Shown here one piece after another: positions 25,080 to 32,392 of a DNA stretch of 64,000 nucleotides (position 1 is its first letter; each line of letters begins with the position of its first letter). The position numbers and the translations under genes are program-made. The notes below the pieces were generated by a model, which did no database searches, was not told the origin of the DNA, and saw nothing but the letters and a program-made list of their open reading frames with translations. Source of the stretch: Thiodiazotropha sp040506195 (GTDB lineage Bacteria; Pseudomonadota; Gammaproteobacteria; Chromatiales; Chromatiaceae); the NCBI GenBank assembly GCA_040506195.1, contig JBEVXH010000004.1:463482-527481 (forward strand). Reading direction: 5' to 3'.

Positions 25080-26069
25080 ATGAAAATACGAGACTTCGCA
25101 AAATCCTTGATTGCTGTATTATTATTGTCTTTTGTTGTTATAAAACCAATACTCGCGGATGAAATAACCGTTTTAAAGGAAAGCAGGGAAGACTTCCAGT
25201 CAATATTGAAGACTACCAAAGATTATTATGCCGCATGGTCATACACACAAAAAGACACGATATATGATCAGGCCGGTGTTTATTATTCAAAGCATCCAGA
25301 CAATGTCTACTGGGATCCTTTGCCGCCACTAGAAGGTCATAGAGGCTGGGGACAATATAAAGATGTAATTGAAAAGGTATGGCTGCCCGCCGGGATGGTG
25401 GCGGCAGGTATCTTATTTGCAAATGATGGTTCCTTTCAAGCTTGGCGTTATGGCGATGTGATTTGGTCAACCTCTAACTGTATTGTACATGCTCAATACA
25501 AGGGGGGTATGAGTCGGACGATGCCTTGTCGCGGTACTCAAATTTGGAGCCATGAAAAAGGAAAGTGGGTTGTTCAGCATGAACACTTTTCGGCAACCAT
25601 AAATCCAAGCGGCAAGTTGTTCAAGATTACCGACCATAAAAAACAGATTTCAGATTCAAGTGAGGAGTTTAATCAATTAAGTCAAAGGTTGTTAGGTGAG
25701 TGGTCAAAAGATCTCCCATCGAATATTGGTGTAAAACTAAAAAAACACTATTTCAGTGATTTGCCGATCCGAGTTTACATGCCTTGGGCGCCCCATGACG
25801 GATTCCAAACATGGAGTCAGTTTGAGCAGGGATTGGAGGAATATGTCAGTTTAACGGCTAAAAAAATAGAGATCACACCACGAGGAGATATAGAGGTGAA
25901 CATGCGGGGGGGTATTGCTTGGACAACCTCGACTCTAAATATTGATTTTCAACAGCTCGATGATACTCACGTATTAGGTAATGGCAGGCAAACACTTATC
26001 TGGATTAAGAAAAAAAATAAGTGGCTAGTTGTTCACGAACATCTTTCAATTCCTATCGTAGGAGAATAA
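25080..26069 (+). CDS. Exported protein with two NTF2-like (SnoaL-type) domains
   Basis: A 329-residue protein: signal peptide (MKIRDFAKSLIAVLLLSFVV then IKPILA), then two NTF2-like domains. The duplication is visible at the end of each unit: GKWVVQHEHFSATINP near residue 170 and NKWLVVHEHLSIPI at the C-terminus, each preceded by a TxIW strand. NTF2-like folds hold small hydrophobic or polyketide-like ligands, as enzymes or binding proteins. The frame starts earlier (24990), but ATG 25080 has a GGAGG site and a signal peptide. First gene of the operon; the SDR gene follows after 3 bases. Confidence 0.75.
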   Translation: MKIRDFAKSLIAVLLLSFVVIKPILADEITVLKESREDFQSILKTTKDYYAAWSYTQKDTIYDQAGVYYSKHPDNVYWDPLPPLEGHRGWGQYKDVIEKVWLPAGMVAAGILFANDGSFQAWRYGDVIWSTSNCIVHAQYKGGMSRTMPCRGTQIWSHEKGKWVVQHEHFSATINPSGKLFKITDHKKQISDSSEEFNQLSQRLLGEWSKDLPSNIGVKLKKHYFSDLPIRVYMPWAPHDGFQTWSQFEQGLEEYVSLTAKKIEITPRGDIEVNMRGGIAWTTSTLNIDFQQLDDTHVLGNGRQTLIWIKKKNKWLVVHEHLSIPIVGE

Positions 26070-26072
26070 ACA

Positions 26073-26882
26073 ATGACCTGCCTTAACGGCAAAACAATAC
26101 TAGTTACAGGTGCTGCGAGTGGTATCGGAGCGAGTTGCGCCAGGCTATCAGCTGAGTCAGGTGCAACTGTCGTTCTAGCAGATATTGATGACAAAGGTGG
26201 TCTGTCTGTAACTGAAGAAATTATTGATAATGGTGGTAGAGCAGAGTTTCGACATCTTGATGTTAGTTCAGAAGTTGAGTGGAGTTCTATGATTAACAAG
26301 ATCATCGAGACATATGAAGGTCTTGATGTCCTGGTGAACAATGCCGGTATTGCCTTAATCAAACCTATCGAAGCAACAACACTTGAAGAGTGGCATAACT
26401 TATCCCGGGTTAATATCGATAGTGTTTTTCTCGGAATGAAGCATGCCTTACCTGCTCTTAAAAAGCGTTCTATGTCTCATGCGGCTGGAGGGTCTGTAAT
26501 CAATATGTCATCTGCTGTGGGTCTAGTAGGGATTCCAGGAGCACTTGGGTACACCATGACAAAGGCTGCGGTTAGGCATATGTCCAAGTCTGCGGCCATT
26601 GAGTTTGCAGAGATGGGATACAACATACGAGTCAATTCTGTTCATCCCGGTTTAATAAAAACTCCCATGGCTGATAGTATTTACGAGGTCTGGGCACAAT
26701 CTGGAGTTTTCGGGACAGACGACATTAGTCAGATTGAAAGGATCATGACCGAAGCCCACCCCCTTGGGCGTCATGGTATGCCTGAGGATATTGCAAATAC
26801 GGTGGTTTTCCTAGCATCGGATGATTCAAGCTACATGACCGGTGCAGAAATGGTCGTTGATGGCGGTTTTGTCGCGAAGTAA
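26073..26882 (+). CDS. Short-chain dehydrogenase/reductase
   Basis: A 269-residue classical SDR that oxidises or reduces a hydroxyl/keto group with NAD(P)(H). Cofactor loop TGAASGIGASCA, an Asp in ADIDDK favouring NAD, NNAG, catalytic Ser in NMSSAVG, Tyr and Lys in GYTMTKAA, and a normal C-terminus with GAEMVVDGGF. Resembles steroid or alcohol dehydrogenases of the 3-alpha(20-beta)-HSD type; the true substrate cannot be read. Cytoplasmic, in contrast to its exported neighbours. The cytochrome gene begins 11 bases further on. Confidence 0.9.
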   Translation: MTCLNGKTILVTGAASGIGASCARLSAESGATVVLADIDDKGGLSVTEEIIDNGGRAEFRHLDVSSEVEWSSMINKIIETYEGLDVLVNNAGIALIKPIEATTLEEWHNLSRVNIDSVFLGMKHALPALKKRSMSHAAGGSVINMSSAVGLVGIPGALGYTMTKAAVRHMSKSAAIEFAEMGYNIRVNSVHPGLIKTPMADSIYEVWAQSGVFGTDDISQIERIMTEAHPLGRHGMPEDIANTVVFLASDDSSYMTGAEMVVDGGFVAK

Positions 26883-26892
26883 GGGAGGAGCA

Positions 26893-27213
26893 ATGTATAC
26901 AAAACTCATATTGAAATTATGTCTAATTTTAAGTGTGACCTTCGTGGCAATTTCATCAAATGTCTACTCAGAAAATAAAAATGCAGGACAAGAAAAATTA
27001 CTAACATGCGTGGCCTGCCATGGAGCGGATGGCATAGGTAAATCGCCCCAATATCCGAATCTTAAGGGTCAGAAGTTACCCTATCTTATAAAACAATTGA
27101 AAGCATTTAGGTCTGGAGAGCGTAATGCGCCTGATATGGCTCGCATGGCAAGAATGCTCACGGACGAGGAGATCGCCTATGTGGCGGGATACTATTCCGA
27201 ATTAAGCGATTAA
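26893..27213 (+). CDS. Small exported c-type cytochrome
   Basis: A 106-residue protein with a signal peptide (MYTKLILKLCLILSVTFVA) and one haem-binding motif CVACHG in LLTCVACHGADGIGKSP; the distal methionine is probably in APDMARMARMLT. It resembles class I cytochrome c553/c4-half proteins of about 80 mature residues. The ATG at 26893 follows GGGAGGAGCA. Placed directly before an exported FAD oxidase, it is a natural electron acceptor for it, as PchC is for p-cresol methylhydroxylase. Confidence 0.87.
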   Translation: MYTKLILKLCLILSVTFVAISSNVYSENKNAGQEKLLTCVACHGADGIGKSPQYPNLKGQKLPYLIKQLKAFRSGERNAPDMARMARMLTDEEIAYVAGYYSELSD

Positions 27214-27267
27214 TTTACGGATCTTTAGCAACTATGATTTACAGTATTCGAATCTCTACTTAAAGAA

Positions 27268-28770
27268 ATGCAGGCTATGAACGATCATAAACTATCACGA
27301 CGATTGGCAATGAAAAAACTAGTAGCAATGAGTGCTTTAGGGGTCGTTGGCGCTTTTCGCTCGAGGTCAGTGTTTTCTACAACTAACAATAGGGTTATTC
27401 AAGGAGTTAGCGGAAAAATTATTTATAAAGATAATGAATATTATGAGTTATGGCGTCAGTCTATGGTATGGCATCTCTCAAAGCCAAATCGTTATCCCGA
27501 TGTCATCGTGAAACCACAATCGGTAAAAGAGGTGGCATCAGCGGTTAAGCATGCCGCAAAAAACTCTCTTAGGATTGCGGTCAGAAGCGGAGGGCATAAT
27601 TCAACAGGCTCCTCCTTAAGGAATGGGGGCATGTTATTGGATCTGTCAGGGATGAGTGAATTAGATATTGATGAACAAAAAAAAATAGCATCTGTTCAGC
27701 CAGGCGTTAGAAGCGATCAGTTGGTAAGGGCAACGAGGGAAAAAGGATTAAGTTTTCCTGTACCACATTGTACCTCTGTTGGGATCAGTGGATTTGTGAT
27801 GGGTGGGGGAATTGGTTGGAATTATCCGCAATATGGAGGAATGGCTACCTTCTCTATCGTAGGTGCAGAAGTTATTATAGCAAATGGGGAGCGTTTAATT
27901 GTGAGTGAAAATCATCACTCAGATCTATTGTGGGCTGTGCGTGGTGCGGGGCCAGGATTTTTTGGAGTCGTTACGCGACTTTTTCTTAAACTATACTCAG
28001 TCCCCAAGTCAATAATGGCAAGTTCATATATATTTCCCCTTCAAGAACTTCAAACAGTAACCTCAATTCTAGATAAGATCAAGAAAGATGGATCCGTAAG
28101 AGAGAGAGTCGAAATTCTTGCTGTTTTAATGCACCATCCTGATGTGCCTGTCGATGAGCAGCCTGAGAAATCTAAAATATGTTTTGTTACAGCGTTTGCA
28201 TTTGAGCAGTCAGAAAATGATGGTAGGAAATTGTTAGAACCATTCTCTAGATCAGGTTTATCAGCTAAGTCTGTAGTTAAAAGTGAGTTTCAGTCGTTTA
28301 CGTTTGAAGACTTATACGACAAATTCTTCAGCCTGGAAGATCCGGCAGGGCGCATGGCACGTTATGGGGCTGACAATATTTTAACAAATAGAGGCAATGA
28401 AGCGTTAGCCGCTATGACTGAGCATCTTAAAAATGCACCTTCAAAAGATACTCATGTACTGGCTGCTTGGGGATTGAATCTAAAGCCGAGAGAAGATGCT
28501 TGCTTTTCTGGCATAGGTGACTGCTTTGTAGGATGCTACTCAATCTGGGATGGTGAAGAAAATGACCAGGTTAACAGGAATTGGTTGAAACAATCACAAC
28601 CAATAATCGATCAGTTTGCCAATAGTCATTACGTTAATGAGATAAATGGGGAAGGAAATCCGAATCGATATCGAAAGTGTTACTCTGAGAATAATTGGAA
28701 ACAGCTGCAGCAATTGAGGAAAAAATATGACCCGGAAGGAGTGTTTCATTCATTTTTAGGTCACAGTTAA
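27268..28770 (+). CDS. Exported berberine-bridge-type FAD-linked oxidoreductase
   Basis: A 500-residue flavoprotein of the VAO/BBE class. Twin-arginine-like export signal at the N-terminus (SRRLAMKKLVAMSALGVVG). FAD domain with the attachment His in IAVRSGGHNSTG and a Cys in HCTSVGISGFVMGGGIGW, suggesting bicovalent FAD; the C-terminal BBE segment is YRKCYSENNWKQLQQLRKKY. Such enzymes oxidise alcohols, sugars or phenolic/alkaloid-like substrates, passing electrons to oxygen or, here probably, to the cytochrome c encoded just upstream. Last gene of the operon, AT-rich. Start ATG at 27268; 27277 is also possible. Confidence 0.85.
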   Translation: MQAMNDHKLSRRLAMKKLVAMSALGVVGAFRSRSVFSTTNNRVIQGVSGKIIYKDNEYYELWRQSMVWHLSKPNRYPDVIVKPQSVKEVASAVKHAAKNSLRIAVRSGGHNSTGSSLRNGGMLLDLSGMSELDIDEQKKIASVQPGVRSDQLVRATREKGLSFPVPHCTSVGISGFVMGGGIGWNYPQYGGMATFSIVGAEVIIANGERLIVSENHHSDLLWAVRGAGPGFFGVVTRLFLKLYSVPKSIMASSYIFPLQELQTVTSILDKIKKDGSVRERVEILAVLMHHPDVPVDEQPEKSKICFVTAFAFEQSENDGRKLLEPFSRSGLSAKSVVKSEFQSFTFEDLYDKFFSLEDPAGRMARYGADNILTNRGNEALAAMTEHLKNAPSKDTHVLAAWGLNLKPREDACFSGIGDCFVGCYSIWDGEENDQVNRNWLKQSQPIIDQFANSHYVNEINGEGNPNRYRKCYSENNWKQLQQLRKKYDPEGVFHSFLGHS

Positions 28771-28956
28771 TGCGTTTCTAAAGCCACCAATGCGAATAAA
28801 TATTCAAGTGCGTTACTCATATTTTAACAAGTGCTGATTTAAAGGAAGAATTGATGAAATACCCGAAATAATTAACATAATTAGCTCTATAATGAATGAA
28901 TATATAGAAAATAATCTGCTTAAAAAAATATTCAGGGTCTCACAATTTTACAAATT

Positions 28957-29297
28957 CTCCAAAGCAAAAAAGCCCGCCTAAGCGGGCTTTCAGAACCGAA
29001 GCTAGATCGCCTTATTATTTGTTGGCGATCTCCTATATTTGTTTGGCGGGAAACACCTGGCCGTTGAGGACAGCATCCGCAGCGCTGCGCCCGAAAGCGA
29101 CGCTCATCAATGTGGAGTAGTAGACCACCGGCATATTGAACTTGGTGCCGTAGGTCTCGTTGATGTTGCCCTGGTAGCTCTCCACGTTGGCCTGACATAG
29201 GGGGCAGGGGGTGACGATCATGTCGGCGCCGTTGTCGTAGGCTGCTTCGATGAAGCTCTTGATCATCTCCTGAGACTTCTCCGGTTCGGCGAACGCC
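28957..29297. repeat. Direct repeat, left copy (hdrB 3' end plus terminator)
   Basis: About 340 bases that match 30676-31018 almost base for base, including the terminator hairpin and the last ~90 codons of hdrB. Same orientation as the intact copy; the two flank the DHH phosphoesterase gene. Substitutions are scattered, so the duplication is not recent. Confidence 0.88.
28964..28990 (-). terminator. Terminator (duplicate copy) after the hdrB remnant
   Basis: AAGCCCGC - CTAA - GCGGGCTT with a T-run on the minus strand. Same as the terminator at 30685-30712. On the plus strand it could also end transcripts from the FAD oxidase operon. Confidence 0.8.
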
Positions 29298-29298
29298 G
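29015..29298 (-). pseudogene. Truncated hdrB (HdrB-like subunit) pseudogene
   Basis: Reads the C-terminal ~95 residues of the intact HdrB-like protein (for example CPLCQANVESYQGNINETYG, identical but for a few substitutions), with no upstream part: similarity stops at 29297 within FxEPEKSQEM. A GAG to TAG change at 29033-29035 ends the frame six codons early (AKQI-stop instead of AKQLEEIANK). It has no promoter of its own and lacks the first CCG domain, so it is not functional. Confidence 0.88.
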
Positions 29299-29570
29299 AA
29301 TCTTGGCGCGATATTACAGTTTCTCACCTAGCGTATTTTATCAAAACCAGAGAGTACCAGGGTATCAGTGTATGCTGAGATGATGGTGTGCCTGATACTA
29401 AGAAATTATTCCCATATGGTTTCACTTGGTTTTCGGAAATGTTGTTCTTATCCCCATTTTCATCTTTCACTAAAGAATCCCGCTACAAAGCCGATTACTA
29501 ACGGAGTAAAGAAGAAATAACTTGTTTATCAACTATTGAACCATCAATTTGTGAGAATCAGGAGCTTTTC

Positions 29571-30503
29571 ATGGGCGCCGAAACCAAATTCCGCCTGGTG
29601 ACCAGAAGTGATTTTGACGGACTGGTATGTGCCGTTTTACTGAAACATTTGGAAATCATCGAAGATATAAAATTTGTCCATCCCAAGGATATGCAGGATG
29701 GTAAAATCGACATCTCCGCTAGCGATGTCACCACCAATCTTCCCTATGTTGAGGGTGTCCATCTGGCTTTCGACCATCACTCGTCAGAAATCATACGCAA
29801 CGAGCAGCGGGACAATCATATCATCGACCCGGATGCCCCATCTGCCGCACGAGTGGTCTGGCGCCATTATGGCGGTCATGATGTGTTCCCAACAAAGTGG
29901 GATGAGATGATGGAAGCAGTGGACAAAGGCGATGCTGCTCAGTTTAATATGGAAGAGGTACTCGAACCCAGGGGATGGGAATTACTCAACTTCCTGATGG
30001 ATGCGCGTACCGGCCTTGGCCGTTTCCATGATTTCCGCATCTCCAACTACGCTCTGATGATGGACCTGATAGACGCCTGCAAGGACCACACCATCGATGA
30101 AATCATCGTGCTTCCAGACGTAAAAGAGCGGGTCGACCTCTATTTTGAACAGGCTGCCAAATTCAAGGAACAGATCAAGCGCTGCGCCACTGTGCATGAA
30201 AATCTCGTGGTACTCGATCTGCGCAATGAGGAGCAGATTTGGGCGGGTAACCGCTTCATCATCTATGCCCTCTATCCCCAGTGCAACATTTCCATCCATG
30301 TGCTCTGGGGACTGAAACAGCAGAATACCGTCTTTGCGACAGGCAAATCGATCTTCGACCGCAGCTCAACAACCAATGTGGGCGAACTGATGCTCAAATA
30401 CGGCGGTGGCGGTCATCAGGCCGCAGGTACATGCCAAGTGGAAAACAGCCAGGCCGAAGAGATCCTGCAAGCATTGATCAAACAGATTACAAGCGACGGC
30501 TGA
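29571..30503 (+). CDS. DHH-family phosphoesterase
   Basis: A 310-residue DHH/DHHA1 phosphoesterase, the superfamily of RecJ, NrnA and exopolyphosphatase-like enzymes. Metal-binding motifs: RSDFDGLVCA near the N-terminus, AFDHHSSE for DHH, DPDAPSAARVVW, and the DHHA1 nucleotide-binding loop LKYGGGGHQAAGTC. Likely hydrolyses small phosphodiesters (oligoribonucleotides, pAp or cyclic dinucleotide products); pAp hydrolysis would suit a sulfate/APS-handling cell but cannot be shown here. It stands alone between the two hdrB 3' copies with its own promoter region. Confidence 0.87.
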   Translation: MGAETKFRLVTRSDFDGLVCAVLLKHLEIIEDIKFVHPKDMQDGKIDISASDVTTNLPYVEGVHLAFDHHSSEIIRNEQRDNHIIDPDAPSAARVVWRHYGGHDVFPTKWDEMMEAVDKGDAAQFNMEEVLEPRGWELLNFLMDARTGLGRFHDFRISNYALMMDLIDACKDHTIDEIIVLPDVKERVDLYFEQAAKFKEQIKRCATVHENLVVLDLRNEEQIWAGNRFIIYALYPQCNISIHVLWGLKQQNTVFATGKSIFDRSSTTNVGELMLKYGGGGHQAAGTCQVENSQAEEILQALIKQITSDG

Positions 30504-30675
30504 ACATCAAGAAACCTCTGATTGATTCTGGAACGTGTGAGTGGTGAGATGAAATGTTACCTATTAGCCTGCTATAAGGGTAAGCTGGATGAGCGCCTTG
30601 CTCCATGAGCAGTGGGCGACACATATAATATTGAACACTACCTTAAAGATTTAAATTCGCACGCCATTGCTGATT

Positions 30676-31018
30676 CCCCAAAGTAAAAAAAAGCCCGCCT
30701 AAGCGGGCTTTCAAAACCGAAGCTGGATCGCCTTATTATTTGTTGGCGATCTCCTCCAGTTGCTTGGCCGGAATTACCTGGCCGTTGAGGGCGGCGTCAG
30801 CGGCATTGCGGCCGAAGGCGACACTCATCAATGTAGAGTAATAAACCACCGGCATGTTGAACTTGGTGCCGTAGGTCTCGTTGATGTTGTCCTGGTAGAT
30901 CTCCACGTTGGCCTGGCACAGGGGGCAGGGGGTGACGATCATGTCGGCGCCATTGTCGTAGGCCGCCTCGATGATGCCTTTGATCATCTCCTGGGACTTT
31001 TCCGGTTCGGAGAAGGCC
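30676..31018. repeat. Direct repeat, right copy (3' end of intact hdrB)
   Basis: Partner of 28957-29297, same orientation, 1.4 kb away. Recombination between the two would remove the DHH gene but leave a functional hdrB 3' end. Confidence 0.88.
30685..30712 (-). terminator. Rho-independent terminator of the qmo-hdr operon
   Basis: Minus-strand hairpin AAGCCCGC - TTAG - GCGGGCTT followed by TTTTTT, 24 bases after the hdrB stop. Confidence 0.9.
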
Positions 31019-31635
31019 AGGGCGCCGCCGCAGCACTGGACTTTCTTTTCGTAGCCGGGAATCGAATCGGCCCCGACGCTCTCTACGATTTTGTCCAGGT
31101 ACTTGGGATTCTCGAAGGACTCGCCGGCGATGCCGAAGGGGCGGTTGGTCTGACAGCCGACGTAACCGGCGATCTTGAGGCCCTCGAGGGGCTTTTTGAC
31201 CTTGGATTTGATGGTGTCGAAACCGATATCCTCGACCAGCACTTCCACCATGTGGCGGACGTTGGACTCGCCCTTGTATTTCAGGCCTGCCTCGGAGAGG
31301 GCGGCGTTGGCGTCCTTGAACATCTGCTCGTCTTCGTGCAGGCGCTCTTTGGCCTCACGGGTGGAGAGCCAGCAGGCGGCGCAGGTGGCGACGATCTCCT
31401 GGCCTGAGTTGTGCTCCTCGGATAGCGCGATGTTGCGGGCGGAGAGGGCCAGGCGGGGCAGTTCACCACCGCCGCCGTAGCCGATGGAGGCGCCGCAGCA
31501 GTTCCAGTCGGGGATCTCGTTGAGCTGGATGTCCAGCTCCTCGCACATGGTCTGCGCGGAGACTAAATAGTTGGAAGAGGTGGCTCCCTTCTGTGAGGAG
31601 CAACCCGGGTAGAATGAGAGTTCTATCTTAGCCAT
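30736..31635 (-). CDS. hdrB: HdrB-like subunit of the Qmo-type complex
   Basis: A 299-residue protein with two CCG (cysteine-rich) domains, like subunit B of heterodisulfide reductase. Cysteine motifs: FYPGCSSQKGA, PDWNCCGASIGYGGG, CAACWLS in the first half; GYVGCQTNRP, VQCCGGALAF, CPLCQANVE in the second, which would bind two non-cubane [4Fe-4S] clusters. With HdrC it replaces the membrane subunit QmoC, linking QmoAB and AprAB to the quinone pool or another acceptor. Last gene of qmoA-qmoB-hdrC-hdrB, 13 bases after hdrC, followed by a terminator. Its 3' end is duplicated at 29 kb. Confidence 0.9.
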   Translation of the reverse strand: MAKIELSFYPGCSSQKGATSSNYLVSAQTMCEELDIQLNEIPDWNCCGASIGYGGGGELPRLALSARNIALSEEHNSGQEIVATCAACWLSTREAKERLHEDEQMFKDANAALSEAGLKYKGESNVRHMVEVLVEDIGFDTIKSKVKKPLEGLKIAGYVGCQTNRPFGIAGESFENPKYLDKIVESVGADSIPGYEKKVQCCGGALAFSEPEKSQEMIKGIIEAAYDNGADMIVTPCPLCQANVEIYQDNINETYGTKFNMPVVYYSTLMSVAFGRNAADAALNGQVIPAKQLEEIANK

Positions 31636-31648
31636 GTCGGTCTGTTCC

Positions 31649-32272
31649 TCACTTCGCGTCTTGCAGATTGCCTTCTTCGATCTCCTGGGCCTTCTTCACC
31701 ATGTTCTGGAAGCCGGAGAGATCCTTCACACTGTGTCCGCCAAAGAATTCCATGGCGTTCATGCGCTTGGCCTTCATCATGTTCTGGCCCAGTTTCTGAT
31801 TCGCCATGGCGTTCTTGACGCCCTGGCCGAAACCGTCCTTGAAATACATGGAGAGACCGAGTTTCAATTCATTGACGCGACCCTTCTTCATCAGGTTGTC
31901 CCAGAAGATCTGCGAAAACTCGGCGGTGGGCTGCTTCTTCTGGGTCAGACCGAGACGCTTCGAGTAGACCGCCAGGCCGTGCATGATGTGGGTGATCGGC
32001 AGGCCGCGCGGGCAGCGTGCGATACAGTTGTAGCAGGAGGTGCACATCCACATGGAGTCGGTGCTCAGCACCTCTTCACGCTTGTTGGCGCGGATCATCA
32101 TGAAGATCTCCTGCGGCGGATGATCCCAATGCTTACCCAGCGGGCAGGAGCCGGAGCACACGCCGCACTGCATGCACATCTTGACCCATTCGCCCTCCTC
32201 CACATTCGCCTCAACTTCCTTGAGGAAGTCGCTGCGGTACTTTTCTATCATTGCGGTGTTTAAATCACTCAT
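31649..32272 (-). CDS. hdrC: HdrC-like iron-sulfur subunit
   Basis: A 207-residue protein with two ferredoxin-type [4Fe-4S] motifs, CMQCGVCSGSCPLG near residue 34 and CTSCYNCIARCPRG near 77, as in HdrC; no transmembrane helices, unlike the C-terminal half of QmoC. It should relay electrons between QmoAB and HdrB. Lys-rich amphipathic helices follow in the C-terminal half. It is separated from qmoB by 120 bases that hold two hairpins. Confidence 0.9.
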   Translation of the reverse strand: MSDLNTAMIEKYRSDFLKEVEANVEEGEWVKMCMQCGVCSGSCPLGKHWDHPPQEIFMMIRANKREEVLSTDSMWMCTSCYNCIARCPRGLPITHIMHGLAVYSKRLGLTQKKQPTAEFSQIFWDNLMKKGRVNELKLGLSMYFKDGFGQGVKNAMANQKLGQNMMKAKRMNAMEFFGGHSVKDLSGFQNMVKKAQEIEEGNLQDAK

Positions 32273-32283
32273 TTTTACTCCCC

Positions 32284-32326
32284 TTTGTAGGGTGTCCAGG
32301 GTGGTTGGCCAGGTCCACCCTACAAA
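32284..32326. repeat. Hairpin in the qmoB-hdrC spacer (outer)
   Basis: Perfect 11-base inverted repeat TTTGTAGGGTG ... CACCCTACAAA around a 21-base loop that itself contains GGTTGGCC. Together with the next hairpin it fills the only long gap inside the operon. Confidence 0.7.
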
Positions 32327-32359
32327 AAGTAAAGTTGTTCAGGCCGTCCTTTCAGCGCA

Positions 32360-32379
32360 GGGCCTGCCGGGGCAGGCCC
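32360..32379 (-). promoter_or_regulatory. GC hairpin in the qmoB-hdrC spacer (inner)
   Basis: GGGCCTGCC - GG - GGCAGGCCC, just past the qmoB stop and without a T-run. More likely to protect the qmoAB message end or tune the QmoAB:HdrBC ratio than to stop transcription completely. Inference from position. Confidence 0.4.
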
Positions 32380-32392
32380 TTGTCACCGTCGA

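Noticed and set aside
29033..29266. 77-codon frame as an independent small iron-sulfur protein
   Set aside because: It is a truncated copy of the hdrB 3' end ending at a mutation-made stop, so it is listed as a pseudogene.
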